The position numbers and the translations under genes are program-made. Under the pieces are notes generated by a model. The model saw only the letters and a program-made list of their open reading frames with translations. It was not told the DNA's origin and did not search any database. Of a stretch of DNA of 64,000 nt, positions 26,103 through 34,642 are shown piece by piece. Location: positions 310,001 through 374,000 of the forward strand of contig NZ_CP015992.1 of the NCBI RefSeq assembly GCF_001708505.1, read 5' to 3'. How positions within the stretch are numbered: the stretch's first letter is position 1; every line of letters starts with the position of its first letter. This stretch comes from Pseudomonas sp. TCU-HL1 (lineage in GTDB: Bacteria; Pseudomonadota; Gammaproteobacteria; Pseudomonadales; Pseudomonadaceae).

Positions 26103-26678
26103 ATGCTGAAGAAAACCTTCGCTGCGCTGACCCTCGGTACCTCGCTCTTCGCTGGCCAGGCCATGGCCGCCGACTATGTGATCGACAAGGAAGGCCAGCA
26201 TGCCTTCGTCAACTTCGAGATCGGCCACCTGGGTTACAGCTACATCTACGGCACCTTCAAGGACTTCGATGGCAACTTCAGCTTCGACGAGAAGAACCCC
26301 GAGGCCAGCAAGATCAAAGTGACCCTGAAGACTGCCAGCGTCGACACCAACCACGCCGAGCGCGACAAGCACATCAAGAGCGGCGACTTCCTGAACGTCA
26401 GCAAGAACCCCACTGCCACCTTCGAGTCCACCTCGGTCAAGTCCACCGGTCAGGGTACTGCCGACGTGGCCGGCAACCTGACCCTGAACGGTGTGACCAA
26501 GCCGGTGGTTATCCAGGCCAAGTTCGTGGGTGAAGGTGACGACCCCTGGGGCGGCTACCGCGCAGGCTTCAAAGGCACCACCACCATCAAGCTGAAGGAC
26601 TTCGCCATCCAGAAGGACCTTGGCCCGGCTTCCCAGGAAGCCCAGTTGATCATCTCCTTCGAGGGCGTGCGTTCCTGA
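26103..26678 (+). CDS. yceI: YceI family periplasmic protein, copy 1
   Basis: A 191-residue lipocalin-like protein (PF04264) with a signal peptide ending AGQAMA-AD. The YceI core is complete: GQHAFVNFEIGHLGYSYIYG, the SGDFLNV motif and the terminal ASQEAQLIISFEGVRS. Family members bind polyisoprenoids. It probably forms an operon with the cytochrome b561 gene. A near-identical paralogue follows at 27006. Confidence 0.95.
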   Translation: MLKKTFAALTLGTSLFAGQAMAADYVIDKEGQHAFVNFEIGHLGYSYIYGTFKDFDGNFSFDEKNPEASKIKVTLKTASVDTNHAERDKHIKSGDFLNVSKNPTATFESTSVKSTGQGTADVAGNLTLNGVTKPVVIQAKFVGEGDDPWGGYRAGFKGTTTIKLKDFAIQKDLGPASQEAQLIISFEGVRS

Positions 26679-26696
26679 ACACGCTTTCCCGCTCCA

Positions 26697-26727
26697 GCAA
26701 AACGCCGGCTTCCAGCCGGCGTTTTGC
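26697..26727 (+). terminator. Intrinsic terminator of yceI copy 1
   Basis: A perfect 14-bp stem (GCAAAACGCCGGCT and complement) with loop TCC and a TTTT tract in the 3' arm begins 19 bp after the stop codon. Confidence 0.9.
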
Positions 26728-26738
26728 TGTCCGGCCCG

Positions 26739-26792
26739 GCGTTCGGGACGTGGCGGGCGGACTTCGGGACGTTCGGCCTTGACCGTCGCCGG
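26739..26792 (-). pseudogene. Short remnant resembling the rhlE2 coding sequence
   Basis: Read on the minus strand this 54-bp stretch encodes PATVKAERPEVRPPRPER, against PATVEVERPEARPPRPER inside the intact helicase gene (28491-28544). An ungapped hand alignment gives 42/54 identical bases. It sits in the 327-bp gap between the duplicated yceI genes and is in the same orientation as rhlE2. The likely explanation is that a duplication including the adjacent helicase gene was later mostly deleted; a chance match of a low-complexity Arg/Pro motif is the alternative. Confidence 0.5.
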
Positions 26793-27005
26793 GGCGAGGC
26801 TCAGGGGTAGCGACGTCACGCGTAGCCAGCCCTGGAATATCTCGGCATCGGCAGTGTCAAAAAAAGAAACTGCGGGGGCCATATGCGCTCAATCGATGAT
26901 GAACGTGCGCGCGGCATACGTTCTCTGGAAATCTGAACGAACTATCCAGACGTTCAACCAGGTCTCTACACAGGATCTCCCGCCCATCAACAAGGAGATT
27001 CACCC

Positions 27006-27578
27006 ATGCTGAAGAATACCTTCTCTGCGCTGACTCTCGGCGCCGCGCTGCTCGCCAGCCAGGCCATGGCCGCCGATTACATGATCGACAGGGAAGGCCA
27101 GCACGCCTTCGTCAACTTCAAGATCGGCCACCTGGGCTACAGCTACATCTACGGCACTTTCAAGGACTTTGACGGTTCCTTCAGCTTCGACGAGAAGAAC
27201 CCCGAGGCGAGCAAGATCAAGGTGATCCTGAAGACCGCCAGCGTCGACACCAACCATGCCGAGCGCGACAAGCACATCAAGAGCGTCCTCCTCAACGTCA
27301 GCAAGAACCCCACCGCCACCTTCGAGTCCACTTCGGTCAAGTCTACCGGCCAGGGCACTGCCGACGTGGCCGGCAACCTGACCCTGAACGGCGTGACCAG
27401 GCCGGTGGTGATCAAGGCCAAGTTCGTTGGCGAGGGCGACGACCCGTGGGGCGGCTACCGCGCCGGCTTCGAAGGTACCACCACCATCAAGCTGAAGGAC
27501 TTCGCCATCCAGAAGGACCTCGGCCCGGCCTCCCAGGAAGTCGAGCTGATCATCTCCTTCGAGGGCGTGCGTTCCTGA
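27006..27578 (+). CDS. YceI family periplasmic protein, copy 2
   Basis: A 190-residue paralogue, about 90% identical to copy 1 by eye, with the same leader AACAAGGAGATTCACCC before the ATG. It has its own signal peptide (ending ASQAMA-AD). It differs by one codon deletion that turns the conserved SGDFLNV into SVLLNV, plus scattered substitutions such as T74I. As DF is a family-conserved spot, copy 2 may be functionally altered. A separate terminator follows at 27601. Confidence 0.93.
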   Translation: MLKNTFSALTLGAALLASQAMAADYMIDREGQHAFVNFKIGHLGYSYIYGTFKDFDGSFSFDEKNPEASKIKVILKTASVDTNHAERDKHIKSVLLNVSKNPTATFESTSVKSTGQGTADVAGNLTLNGVTRPVVIKAKFVGEGDDPWGGYRAGFEGTTTIKLKDFAIQKDLGPASQEVELIISFEGVRS

Positions 27579-27600
27579 GCACGATTCGATGCGGTAACAG

Positions 27601-27626
27601 AACGCCGGCCCAGTGCCGGCGTTTTG
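27601..27626 (+). terminator. Intrinsic terminator of yceI copy 2
   Basis: AACGCCGGC and GCCGGCGTT flank a short loop, and TTTT follows. It resembles the terminator of copy 1 and was probably duplicated with the gene. Confidence 0.85.
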
Positions 27627-27640
27627 CTTTCCGTCCAGTG

Positions 27641-27660
27641 GGGTGCGCAGTGCACCCTAC
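27641..27660 (-). repeat. Single small palindrome with GTAG head
   Basis: On the minus strand the sequence reads GTAG followed by a 6-bp stem GGGTGC/GCACCC. It looks like a single unit of another REP family and lies between convergent yceI copy 2 and rhlE2. Confidence 0.55.
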
Positions 27661-27684
27661 GGCCGATACCCATTGGGCAACAAC

Positions 27685-27713
27685 GAAAACGCCGGCACGA
27701 GGCCGGCGCTTTC
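27685..27713 (-). terminator. Intrinsic terminator of rhlE2
   Basis: GAAAACGCCGGC and GCCGGCGCTTTC form a near-perfect 12-bp stem with loop ACGAG, 16 bp past the minus-strand helicase stop; the minus-strand 3' side carries the T tract. Confidence 0.85.
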
Positions 27714-27728
27714 ATGAGCGGGTGAAAC

Positions 27729-29687
27729 TTAGCGGTTGCGGGTCAGCAAGGCCGGTTTCTCGCCACGCGGGCGGTTGCTCTGCTGCAGTTCGTCCAGTTG
27801 CTCCGGCGTCGGGAAACGGTCGGTGCGGGACTCCTTCATGATGATTTTCGGTGCCGGCTTGTTGGACCGTGGGTCCTGCACGGCTGGCTCATCACGGCCT
27901 CGGGACTGTTGCGAATCATCACGGCGTGGCTCATTGCTACGGCCCTTGGCAGGCTTGCCCTGGCGCTGCTGGCCCGACTTCTGGCCACCCTGTTTCTGGC
28001 CCGGATTGCCGCCCTGGCCGCGACCTTGGCCGCTACGGCCCTGACCCTGACCTGAACCCTGGCTCGCCCCTTGTCCCTGGCGCTGACCCTGGCCCTGGCC
28101 TTGAGGTTTGCCTTGGCCTTGACCCTGGCCACCGCCGCGGCGCTGGTTCCGGCCCTGGCCCTTGGGTGGATAGGGGCTGATATAGTCGACGCGGTTACCG
28201 AAGTTATCCACGTCATCGTCGAGGAACTCTTCGGGGTCACGATTCTGTGCCTGCTGCGGCGCACGCGCCTGCTTGGCCGGTTGCTGCGGTTGCTGCGGTT
28301 GCTGCTGTGGACGTTGGCCGCTGGCCTGCTGGCCTGGTTCCTGGCCTTGGCCTTTGCCCTTGCCGCGACGACGGTTGCGACTCTTGCGCGGCTTGCCCTC
28401 GGCGCCTTCGACGGTGGCGTCCTTGGCCTCGACAGACGCCTGGGGCGCAGGGGCCTTGCCTTCGCGCTTGGGCTTGTCGGCACGTGGCTGACGCTCGGGG
28501 CGCGGCGGACGTGCTTCGGGGCGTTCGACCTCGACGGTGGCCGGGTCGAAGCCCTGGGCATTACCGTCGGGGATATTCTGCTTGGTCAGGCGCTCGATGG
28601 CCTTCAGCAGTTTCTCTTCATCTGGAGCTACCAGAGAGATCGCCTCGCCACTACGACCGGCACGACCGGTACGGCCGATGCGGTGTACGTAATCTTCTTC
28701 GACGTTGGGCAGCTCGAAGTTGACCACATGCGGCAGTTGGTCGATGTCCAGGCCTCGGGCGGCGATGTCAGTGGCGACCAGGATGCGCACGTCATTGGTC
28801 TTGAAGTCCGCCAGTGCCTTGGTGCGCGCGTTCTGACTCTTGTTGCCGTGAATGGCGGCAGCGGCCAGGCCATGCTTGGCGAGGTACTCGGCGAGACGGT
28901 TGGCGCCGTGCTTGGTACGGGTGAATACCAGCACCTGTTCCCAGGCACCGACCGTGATCAGATGCGCCAGCAAGGCGCGCTTGTGGCTGGCGGGGAGGCG
29001 GAACACGCGCTGCTCGATGCGCTCCACCGTGGTATTTGGCGGAGTCACTTCGATGCGTTCGGGATCGTGGAGCAGCTTGTTGGCGAGGTCGACGATGTCT
29101 TTCGAGAAGGTCGCCGAAAACAGCAGGTTCTGGCGCTTGGGCGGCAGCTTGGCAAGGACCTTCTTCACATCGTGGATGAAGCCCATGTCGAGCATCCGGT
29201 CGGCTTCGTCGAGCACGAGGATTTCCACGTGGGAGAGGTCGACTTTGCCCTGGCCGGCCAGGTCGAGCAGGCGGCCGGGGCAGGCCACCAGCAGGTCCAC
29301 GCCCTTGGACAGGGCCTGGACCTGGGGATTCATGCCGACACCGCCGAAGATGCAGGCGCTGGTCAGGCTGAGGTCACGGGCGTAGAGCTTGAAGCTGTCG
29401 TGTACCTGGGCCGCCAGTTCGCGGGTCGGGGTCAGGACCAGTACGCGCGCCTGACGCGGGCCATGGCGCTGGGATTTGTCGTGGTGACCGTTAGGGAACA
29501 GCAGTTCCAGGACGGGCAGCGCGAAACCGGCGGTCTTGCCGGTACCAGTCTGGGCCGCAACCATCAGGTCGCGACCTTGCAACACGGCGGGAATGGCCCG
29601 CTGTTGCACGGGGGTGGGCTGGGCGTAGCCGGCAGCTTCGACGGCGCCGACCAATGCCTCGGAGAGACCGAGGGAAGCAAAGGACAT
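27729..29687 (-). CDS. rhlE2: DEAD-box RNA helicase RhlE2
   Basis: A 652-residue DEAD-box helicase. The RecA core (residues 1-370) has the Q motif (YAQPTPVQQRAIP), Walker A AQTGTGKTAGFA, DEADRMLDMG, SAT and HRIGRTGRAGR. The long C-terminal tail (about 380-652) is disordered, first Arg/Pro/Lys-rich, then Gln/Gly-rich (QGQGQGKPQGQ type), typical of RNA-binding tails. The length and tail match P. aeruginosa RhlE2 (PA0428), reported to affect RNA decay together with RNase E. The paralogue assignment rests on tail length and position. Confidence 0.92.
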   Translation of the reverse strand: MSFASLGLSEALVGAVEAAGYAQPTPVQQRAIPAVLQGRDLMVAAQTGTGKTAGFALPVLELLFPNGHHDKSQRHGPRQARVLVLTPTRELAAQVHDSFKLYARDLSLTSACIFGGVGMNPQVQALSKGVDLLVACPGRLLDLAGQGKVDLSHVEILVLDEADRMLDMGFIHDVKKVLAKLPPKRQNLLFSATFSKDIVDLANKLLHDPERIEVTPPNTTVERIEQRVFRLPASHKRALLAHLITVGAWEQVLVFTRTKHGANRLAEYLAKHGLAAAAIHGNKSQNARTKALADFKTNDVRILVATDIAARGLDIDQLPHVVNFELPNVEEDYVHRIGRTGRAGRSGEAISLVAPDEEKLLKAIERLTKQNIPDGNAQGFDPATVEVERPEARPPRPERQPRADKPKREGKAPAPQASVEAKDATVEGAEGKPRKSRNRRRGKGKGQGQEPGQQASGQRPQQQPQQPQQPAKQARAPQQAQNRDPEEFLDDDVDNFGNRVDYISPYPPKGQGRNQRRGGGQGQGQGKPQGQGQGQRQGQGASQGSGQGQGRSGQGRGQGGNPGQKQGGQKSGQQRQGKPAKGRSNEPRRDDSQQSRGRDEPAVQDPRSNKPAPKIIMKESRTDRFPTPEQLDELQQSNRPRGEKPALLTRNR

Positions 29688-29870
29688 GGGAGATCCTGTG
29701 TAGTTCTAAGGGGCTGGCCCGATAGGGTGATCGTGTCTGGCTCGAATCGCGGCGATGGCACGCGATCCCGACCGGTCCTGCTGGCCGAAGGGATGGCTCA
29801 GCGTCCGGGCGTATGCCTGACGGAAAGCCGAGTATAACAGCTCCTCGGCAATGTACAGCCATCCCGGCGC

Positions 29871-30632
29871 TCAACGGTTGCTGGCGCTCGCTTCGATCGG
29901 GTCGCGGTAGCGCGCTTCGAGCTGGGCATATTGCGGCTCCTGCTTGAAGCGTCGCAACTCGGCGCTGAAACGTTCGGCCAGGCCTTCCAGGTGCGGCCGG
30001 CGACGAAATGCCAGGTACAGGCGGTCGCGGCTTACCACGCGCGAGTGCTGGGCCACCTGCCCGTCGAGCCCCAGCTGCCGGAGCAGGAAATGGCCGGCGC
30101 GGCGGTCGTTCACTATCAGGTCGACACGGTCGCGCACCAGCTTGCCGAGGTTGGCTTCATGGGTGGGCGCCGGTTCGCGGATGAACAGGGGCGAGGTGCG
30201 GAAAGCCTTGTCGGCGTACCAGTAACCGGGCGAAACGCCGACCTTCAGACCCTGCAGATCGGCCAGGCGCCGGAAGGGGTAGGGGCGTTGTCGCGCGTAG
30301 AACAGCACGAATTCGATTTCCGACAGCGGCTCTTTCGGGAAGACCATCTGCGTTTCCCGCTCGTCGGTGTGGAAAATATCCAGCACGGCATCGGCCAGGC
30401 CGCTCTCCATCTCCACCAGGCAGCGCTTCCACGGCATCAGGCTCCACTGGACCTCGATGCCCAAGCGCTTGAAGACAATGGCGCTGGCCTCGTAATCCAG
30501 ACCGCGGGGCTGGCCGTTCTCCTCGAACACATACGGGGCCCAGGGCTCGCTGACAATGCGCAGGGGCTCGGCCCGGGCGGCGAGGTCGAGGCAGGCAAGC
30601 AGGACGATGGCGAGGGTTCGGAATGCTGGCAT
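29871..30632 (-). CDS. Orphan periplasmic solute-binding protein (SBP_bac_3)
   Basis: A 253-residue family-3 binding protein with signal peptide (MPAFRTLAIVLLACLDLAARA). The fold starts LRIVSEPWAPYVFEENGQPR, followed by a PWKRCLVEMESGLADAV segment and LADLQGLKVGVSPGYW. No permease or ATPase gene is adjacent, so it may serve as a sensor or work with a distant transporter. Ligand unknown. Two further orphans of the same style lie at 47455 and 54272. Confidence 0.85.
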   Translation of the reverse strand: MPAFRTLAIVLLACLDLAARAEPLRIVSEPWAPYVFEENGQPRGLDYEASAIVFKRLGIEVQWSLMPWKRCLVEMESGLADAVLDIFHTDERETQMVFPKEPLSEIEFVLFYARQRPYPFRRLADLQGLKVGVSPGYWYADKAFRTSPLFIREPAPTHEANLGKLVRDRVDLIVNDRRAGHFLLRQLGLDGQVAQHSRVVSRDRLYLAFRRRPHLEGLAERFSAELRRFKQEPQYAQLEARYRDPIEASASNR

Positions 30633-30781
30633 GTAGCCAGATTACGTGGCTGCGGAGGTGATGGGTAGTGCGCTGAAAGTCCAACGCCTTGGGCTGTGAC
30701 GGCCTTCGCCTCGCTAGAGGCGCAGGCCGTGGAGTCTGCTCGAAGAGTGGGGAGCGCGTTGCGCTTGTGGGGCGGAAAAGG

Positions 30782-30805
30782 AAAGGCCGGGCGAATGCCC
30801 GGCCT
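30782..30805 (-). terminator. Intrinsic terminator downstream of metF
   Basis: AGGCCGGGC and GCCCGGCCT form a 9-bp stem with a GAAT loop; on the minus strand a TTTCC tract follows. It lies 20 bp past the metF stop. Confidence 0.85.
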
Positions 30806-30825
30806 GTTCGCCTTCTACGCAGAAC

Positions 30826-31671
30826 TCAACGTGGCAGGTTGAGGTTCTTCCAGATCGCCAGACTCGGTTCGGCCTGGTTCAGGGTGTAGAAGTGCAGGCC
30901 GGGGGCCCCGCCTTGGAGCAGGCTTTCGCACATTTCGGTGATCACCTGCTCGCCGAAGGCCTGGATGCTTTGTACGTCATCGCCGTAGGCCTCCAGTTGC
31001 TTGCGGACCCAGCGCGGGATTTCCGCGCCGCAGGCGTCGGAGAAGCGGGCCAGTTTGCTGTAGTTGGTGATTGGCATGATGCCGGGCACCACGGGGACAT
31101 CCACACCCAGCTTGCGCACGCGCTCGACGAAGTAGAAGTAGCTGTCGGCGTTGAAGAAATACTGGGTGATCGCGCTGCTGGCCCCGGCGTTGACCTTGCG
31201 CACGAAGTTCGCGAGGTCGGACTCGTAGCTGCGTGCCTGGGGATGCACTTCCGGGTAGGCGGCGACTTCGATGTGGAAATGGTCGCCGGTTTCGCTGCGG
31301 ATGAACTCCACCAGCTCATTGGCGAAGCGCAATTCGCCGCTGGCGATGCCCATGCCGGAGGGCAGGTCGCCGCGCAGGGCGACGATGCGCCGGATGCCGG
31401 CGTCCTTGTAGTGGGCCAGCAGGGCGCGTAGTTCGGCCTTGCTGTCGCCGACGCAGGACAGGTGCGGTGCAGTGGGGATCATCACCTCGCCGTCCAGCTG
31501 CAGCACGGTCTGCAGGGTGCGGTCGCGGGTGGAGCCGCCGGCACCGTAGGTGCAGGAGAAAAAGTCCGGCTTGTAGCTGGCCAGGCTGCGAGCAGTGGCC
31601 ATGAGTTTTTCGTGGCCGGCTTCAGTCTTGGCGGGGAAGAACTCGAAGCTGTAACGGCGTTCTTGCGACAT
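30826..31671 (-). CDS. metF: 5,10-methylenetetrahydrofolate reductase
   Basis: FAD-dependent TIM-barrel enzyme making 5-methyl-THF for methionine synthesis, 281 residues. Motifs are the N-terminal YSFEFFPAKTEAG, the CTYGAGGSTRDRT loop, SCVGDSKAELRALL and the FAD/folate segment RGDLPSGMG. It lies 99 bp downstream of sahH on the same strand, and together they recycle homocysteine to methionine; co-transcription from the sahH riboswitch leader is likely but a small hairpin in the gap could modulate it. Confidence 0.96.
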   Translation of the reverse strand: MSQERRYSFEFFPAKTEAGHEKLMATARSLASYKPDFFSCTYGAGGSTRDRTLQTVLQLDGEVMIPTAPHLSCVGDSKAELRALLAHYKDAGIRRIVALRGDLPSGMGIASGELRFANELVEFIRSETGDHFHIEVAAYPEVHPQARSYESDLANFVRKVNAGASSAITQYFFNADSYFYFVERVRKLGVDVPVVPGIMPITNYSKLARFSDACGAEIPRWVRKQLEAYGDDVQSIQAFGEQVITEMCESLLQGGAPGLHFYTLNQAEPSLAIWKNLNLPR

Positions 31672-31770
31672 AGGTCTTTCCAGGCTCGAGAGCAGCGGGC
31701 GGAAGGCCGCATGCCTTCCGACAGGCGGAAACGGGGGAGGACAAGCCCTGGGGCTCGCCCTCCCGGCACA

Positions 31771-33180
<1,410 letters not shown>

Positions 33181-33207
33181 GCGTGAGTCTCCATTCGTAG
33201 TGTGCGA

Positions 33208-33373
33208 ATGGGCGCCGTTGATGCGTTTGTCGATCGGCGGGTTGCTGACCGGGTCTACGCCCCTTCCGAGCCTGACAGGCGGAGCCTGATTCGAATCTGG
33301 TCGAGTGCCGCAGAAATACTCTGAGGCTCGCAAGATTCGAAACAGGCACCACTTGCTGCAGCGCCCCTCGGAC
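33208..33373 (-). promoter_or_regulatory. SAH riboswitch in the sahH leader
   Basis: Reading the minus strand, the conserved SAH-riboswitch elements appear in order: P1 5' arm TCCGAG (33372-33367), GGGGCGCTGCAGC, then CAGGCTCGGA closing P1 (33270-33265), and finally CAACGGCGCCC, whose GCGCCC (33215-33210) pairs with GGGCGC (33366-33361) to form the expected pseudoknot. This class is known upstream of ahcY/sahH in Pseudomonas and Ralstonia and activates expression when SAH accumulates. An extra 15-bp arm (33333-33347 with 33284-33298, one mismatch) extends the P2 side beyond the compact versions. Confidence 0.88.
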
Positions 33374-33560
33374 GGGTGGCGGGAAACGGTCGGACTGCGC
33401 CGGCCGTTTGAAAAAACCTGCGGATTATAGCGACGCCGACGGGCTAGCCCAAGGTTTTCCGTCGCCCCGGCAGTGCCTATGGGCCCGATTGAGCACCTTG
33501 TCGCGACAAGCGGCGGCTCGCCGGTCATGATCTTGCCCTCTCACACCAGGAGAACGCTGC

Positions 33561-33950
33561 ATGAATTTCCATACGCGCAAATGGATCAAGCCCGAAGACC
33601 TCAACCCCAACGGCACCCTGTTCGGCGGTAGCCTGCTGAAGTGGATCGACGAAGAAGCCGCCATCTACGCCATCATCCAGCTCGGCAATCAGCGCGTCGT
33701 CACCAAGTTCATCTCCGAGATCAACTTCGTCAGCTCGGCCCGGCAGAGCGACATCATTGAACTGGGCATCACTGCCACCGAGTTCGGTCGCACCTCCATC
33801 ACCCTGTGCTGCGAAGTGCGCAACAAGATCACCCGCAAGAGCATCCTCACCATCGACAAGATGGTCTTCGTCAACATTGGCGAAGACGGACTGCCGGCGC
33901 CCCATGGCAAGTCGGAGATCACCTACATCAAGGACCGCTTCAAGGAGTGA
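33561..33950 (+). CDS. Acyl-CoA thioesterase, hotdog fold
   Basis: A 129-residue single-hotdog thioesterase of the BFIT/YciA-like group. The N-terminal active-site loop NPNGTLFGGSLLKWIDEEAA and the FISEINFVSSARQSDIIEL segment are characteristic. It hydrolyses acyl-CoA; the chain length preference is not predictable. It is monocistronic and divergent from the sahH leader. Confidence 0.87.
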   Translation: MNFHTRKWIKPEDLNPNGTLFGGSLLKWIDEEAAIYAIIQLGNQRVVTKFISEINFVSSARQSDIIELGITATEFGRTSITLCCEVRNKITRKSILTIDKMVFVNIGEDGLPAPHGKSEITYIKDRFKE

Positions 33951-34189
33951 TCCAGCCGGTCCGGACGGTCAGGGCGATACTCGCAAGCAGGGTCGACGGG
34001 GACAGGGGATACGACTGTTCATCGGATTTTCTTCCAGGTGAAATGACGCCGTTCTGGCGGGAAACGCAGGCTGGCGCGGGGTTGATCAGGCCTTCATCGG
34101 TCTGCGACAAACTGTCGCCTGGCTTGGCAATTGCCGGGCGGCAGGGAGTACCCTGTCGCCCGCCTTCAGCCTGCCCCGTGATCCTGCCG

Positions 34190-34642
34190 ATGAACGCCAA
34201 GAAGTTTTTCATCCTTGCTGCCGCCTGTCTGAGTCTTGCCGCCTGCGGTGGCGTGGACCCCAATTCGCCGCTGGGCAAGCGCCAGGTGATCTTCAAGGAA
34301 ATGCTGCGCACCAGTGAAGACCTCGGCGGCATGCTGCGTGGCCGCATCAGCTTCGATGAGCAGCGCTTCGCCACGGGAGCGGCCAAGCTCGATCAACTCT
34401 CCCGCCAGCCCTGGCAGCATTTCCCGCAGGCCCAGGAAGGCGATGACGACAGCGCCGCGCGCGATGAAGTCTGGCAGCGCCAGGAGCGCTTCCAGCAACT
34501 GGTGCGCGAGCTCGAGGCCAGCACCGGCCAGCTTGCCAGTGCCACTCAGGCCCGCCCGCTGACCGCCCAGGGCATGGCGTCCCTGGTGCAGAAGGTGGAA
34601 GACAGCTGCGAAGCCTGCCACAAGGAATTCCGCGCTTACTGA
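34190..34642 (+). CDS. Cytochrome c'-like heme lipoprotein
   Basis: A 150-residue protein with a lipoprotein signal (KKFFILAAACLSLAACGG, lipobox LAAC) and a C-terminal heme-binding CEACH motif in VEDSCEACHKEFRAY. The all-helical body resembles cytochrome c', with the heme motif near the very C-terminus. Start chosen at the ATG giving the signal peptide; a long upstream open frame overlaps non-coding sequence. The last seven bases overlap the convergent ligB end. Function unknown, possibly NO binding or electron transfer. Confidence 0.82.
   Translation: MNAKKFFILAAACLSLAACGGVDPNSPLGKRQVIFKEMLRTSEDLGGMLRGRISFDEQRFATGAAKLDQLSRQPWQHFPQAQEGDDDSAARDEVWQRQERFQQLVRELEASTGQLASATQARPLTAQGMASLVQKVEDSCEACHKEFRAY

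Noticed and set aside
26097..26882. Minus-strand frame opposite yceI copy 1
   Set aside because: Not a gene; only its 5' part (26739-26792) is of interest as a helicase-like remnant and is reported as such.
33181..33528. In-frame upstream extension of sahH (116 residues)
   Set aside because: The sequence is the SAH riboswitch leader; SahH family proteins begin at MSAVMTPADFNDYK.
34190..34642. Longer start for the cytochrome c'-like gene (from about 33806)
   Set aside because: The extension overlaps the thioesterase gene in another frame and would bury the lipoprotein signal peptide.
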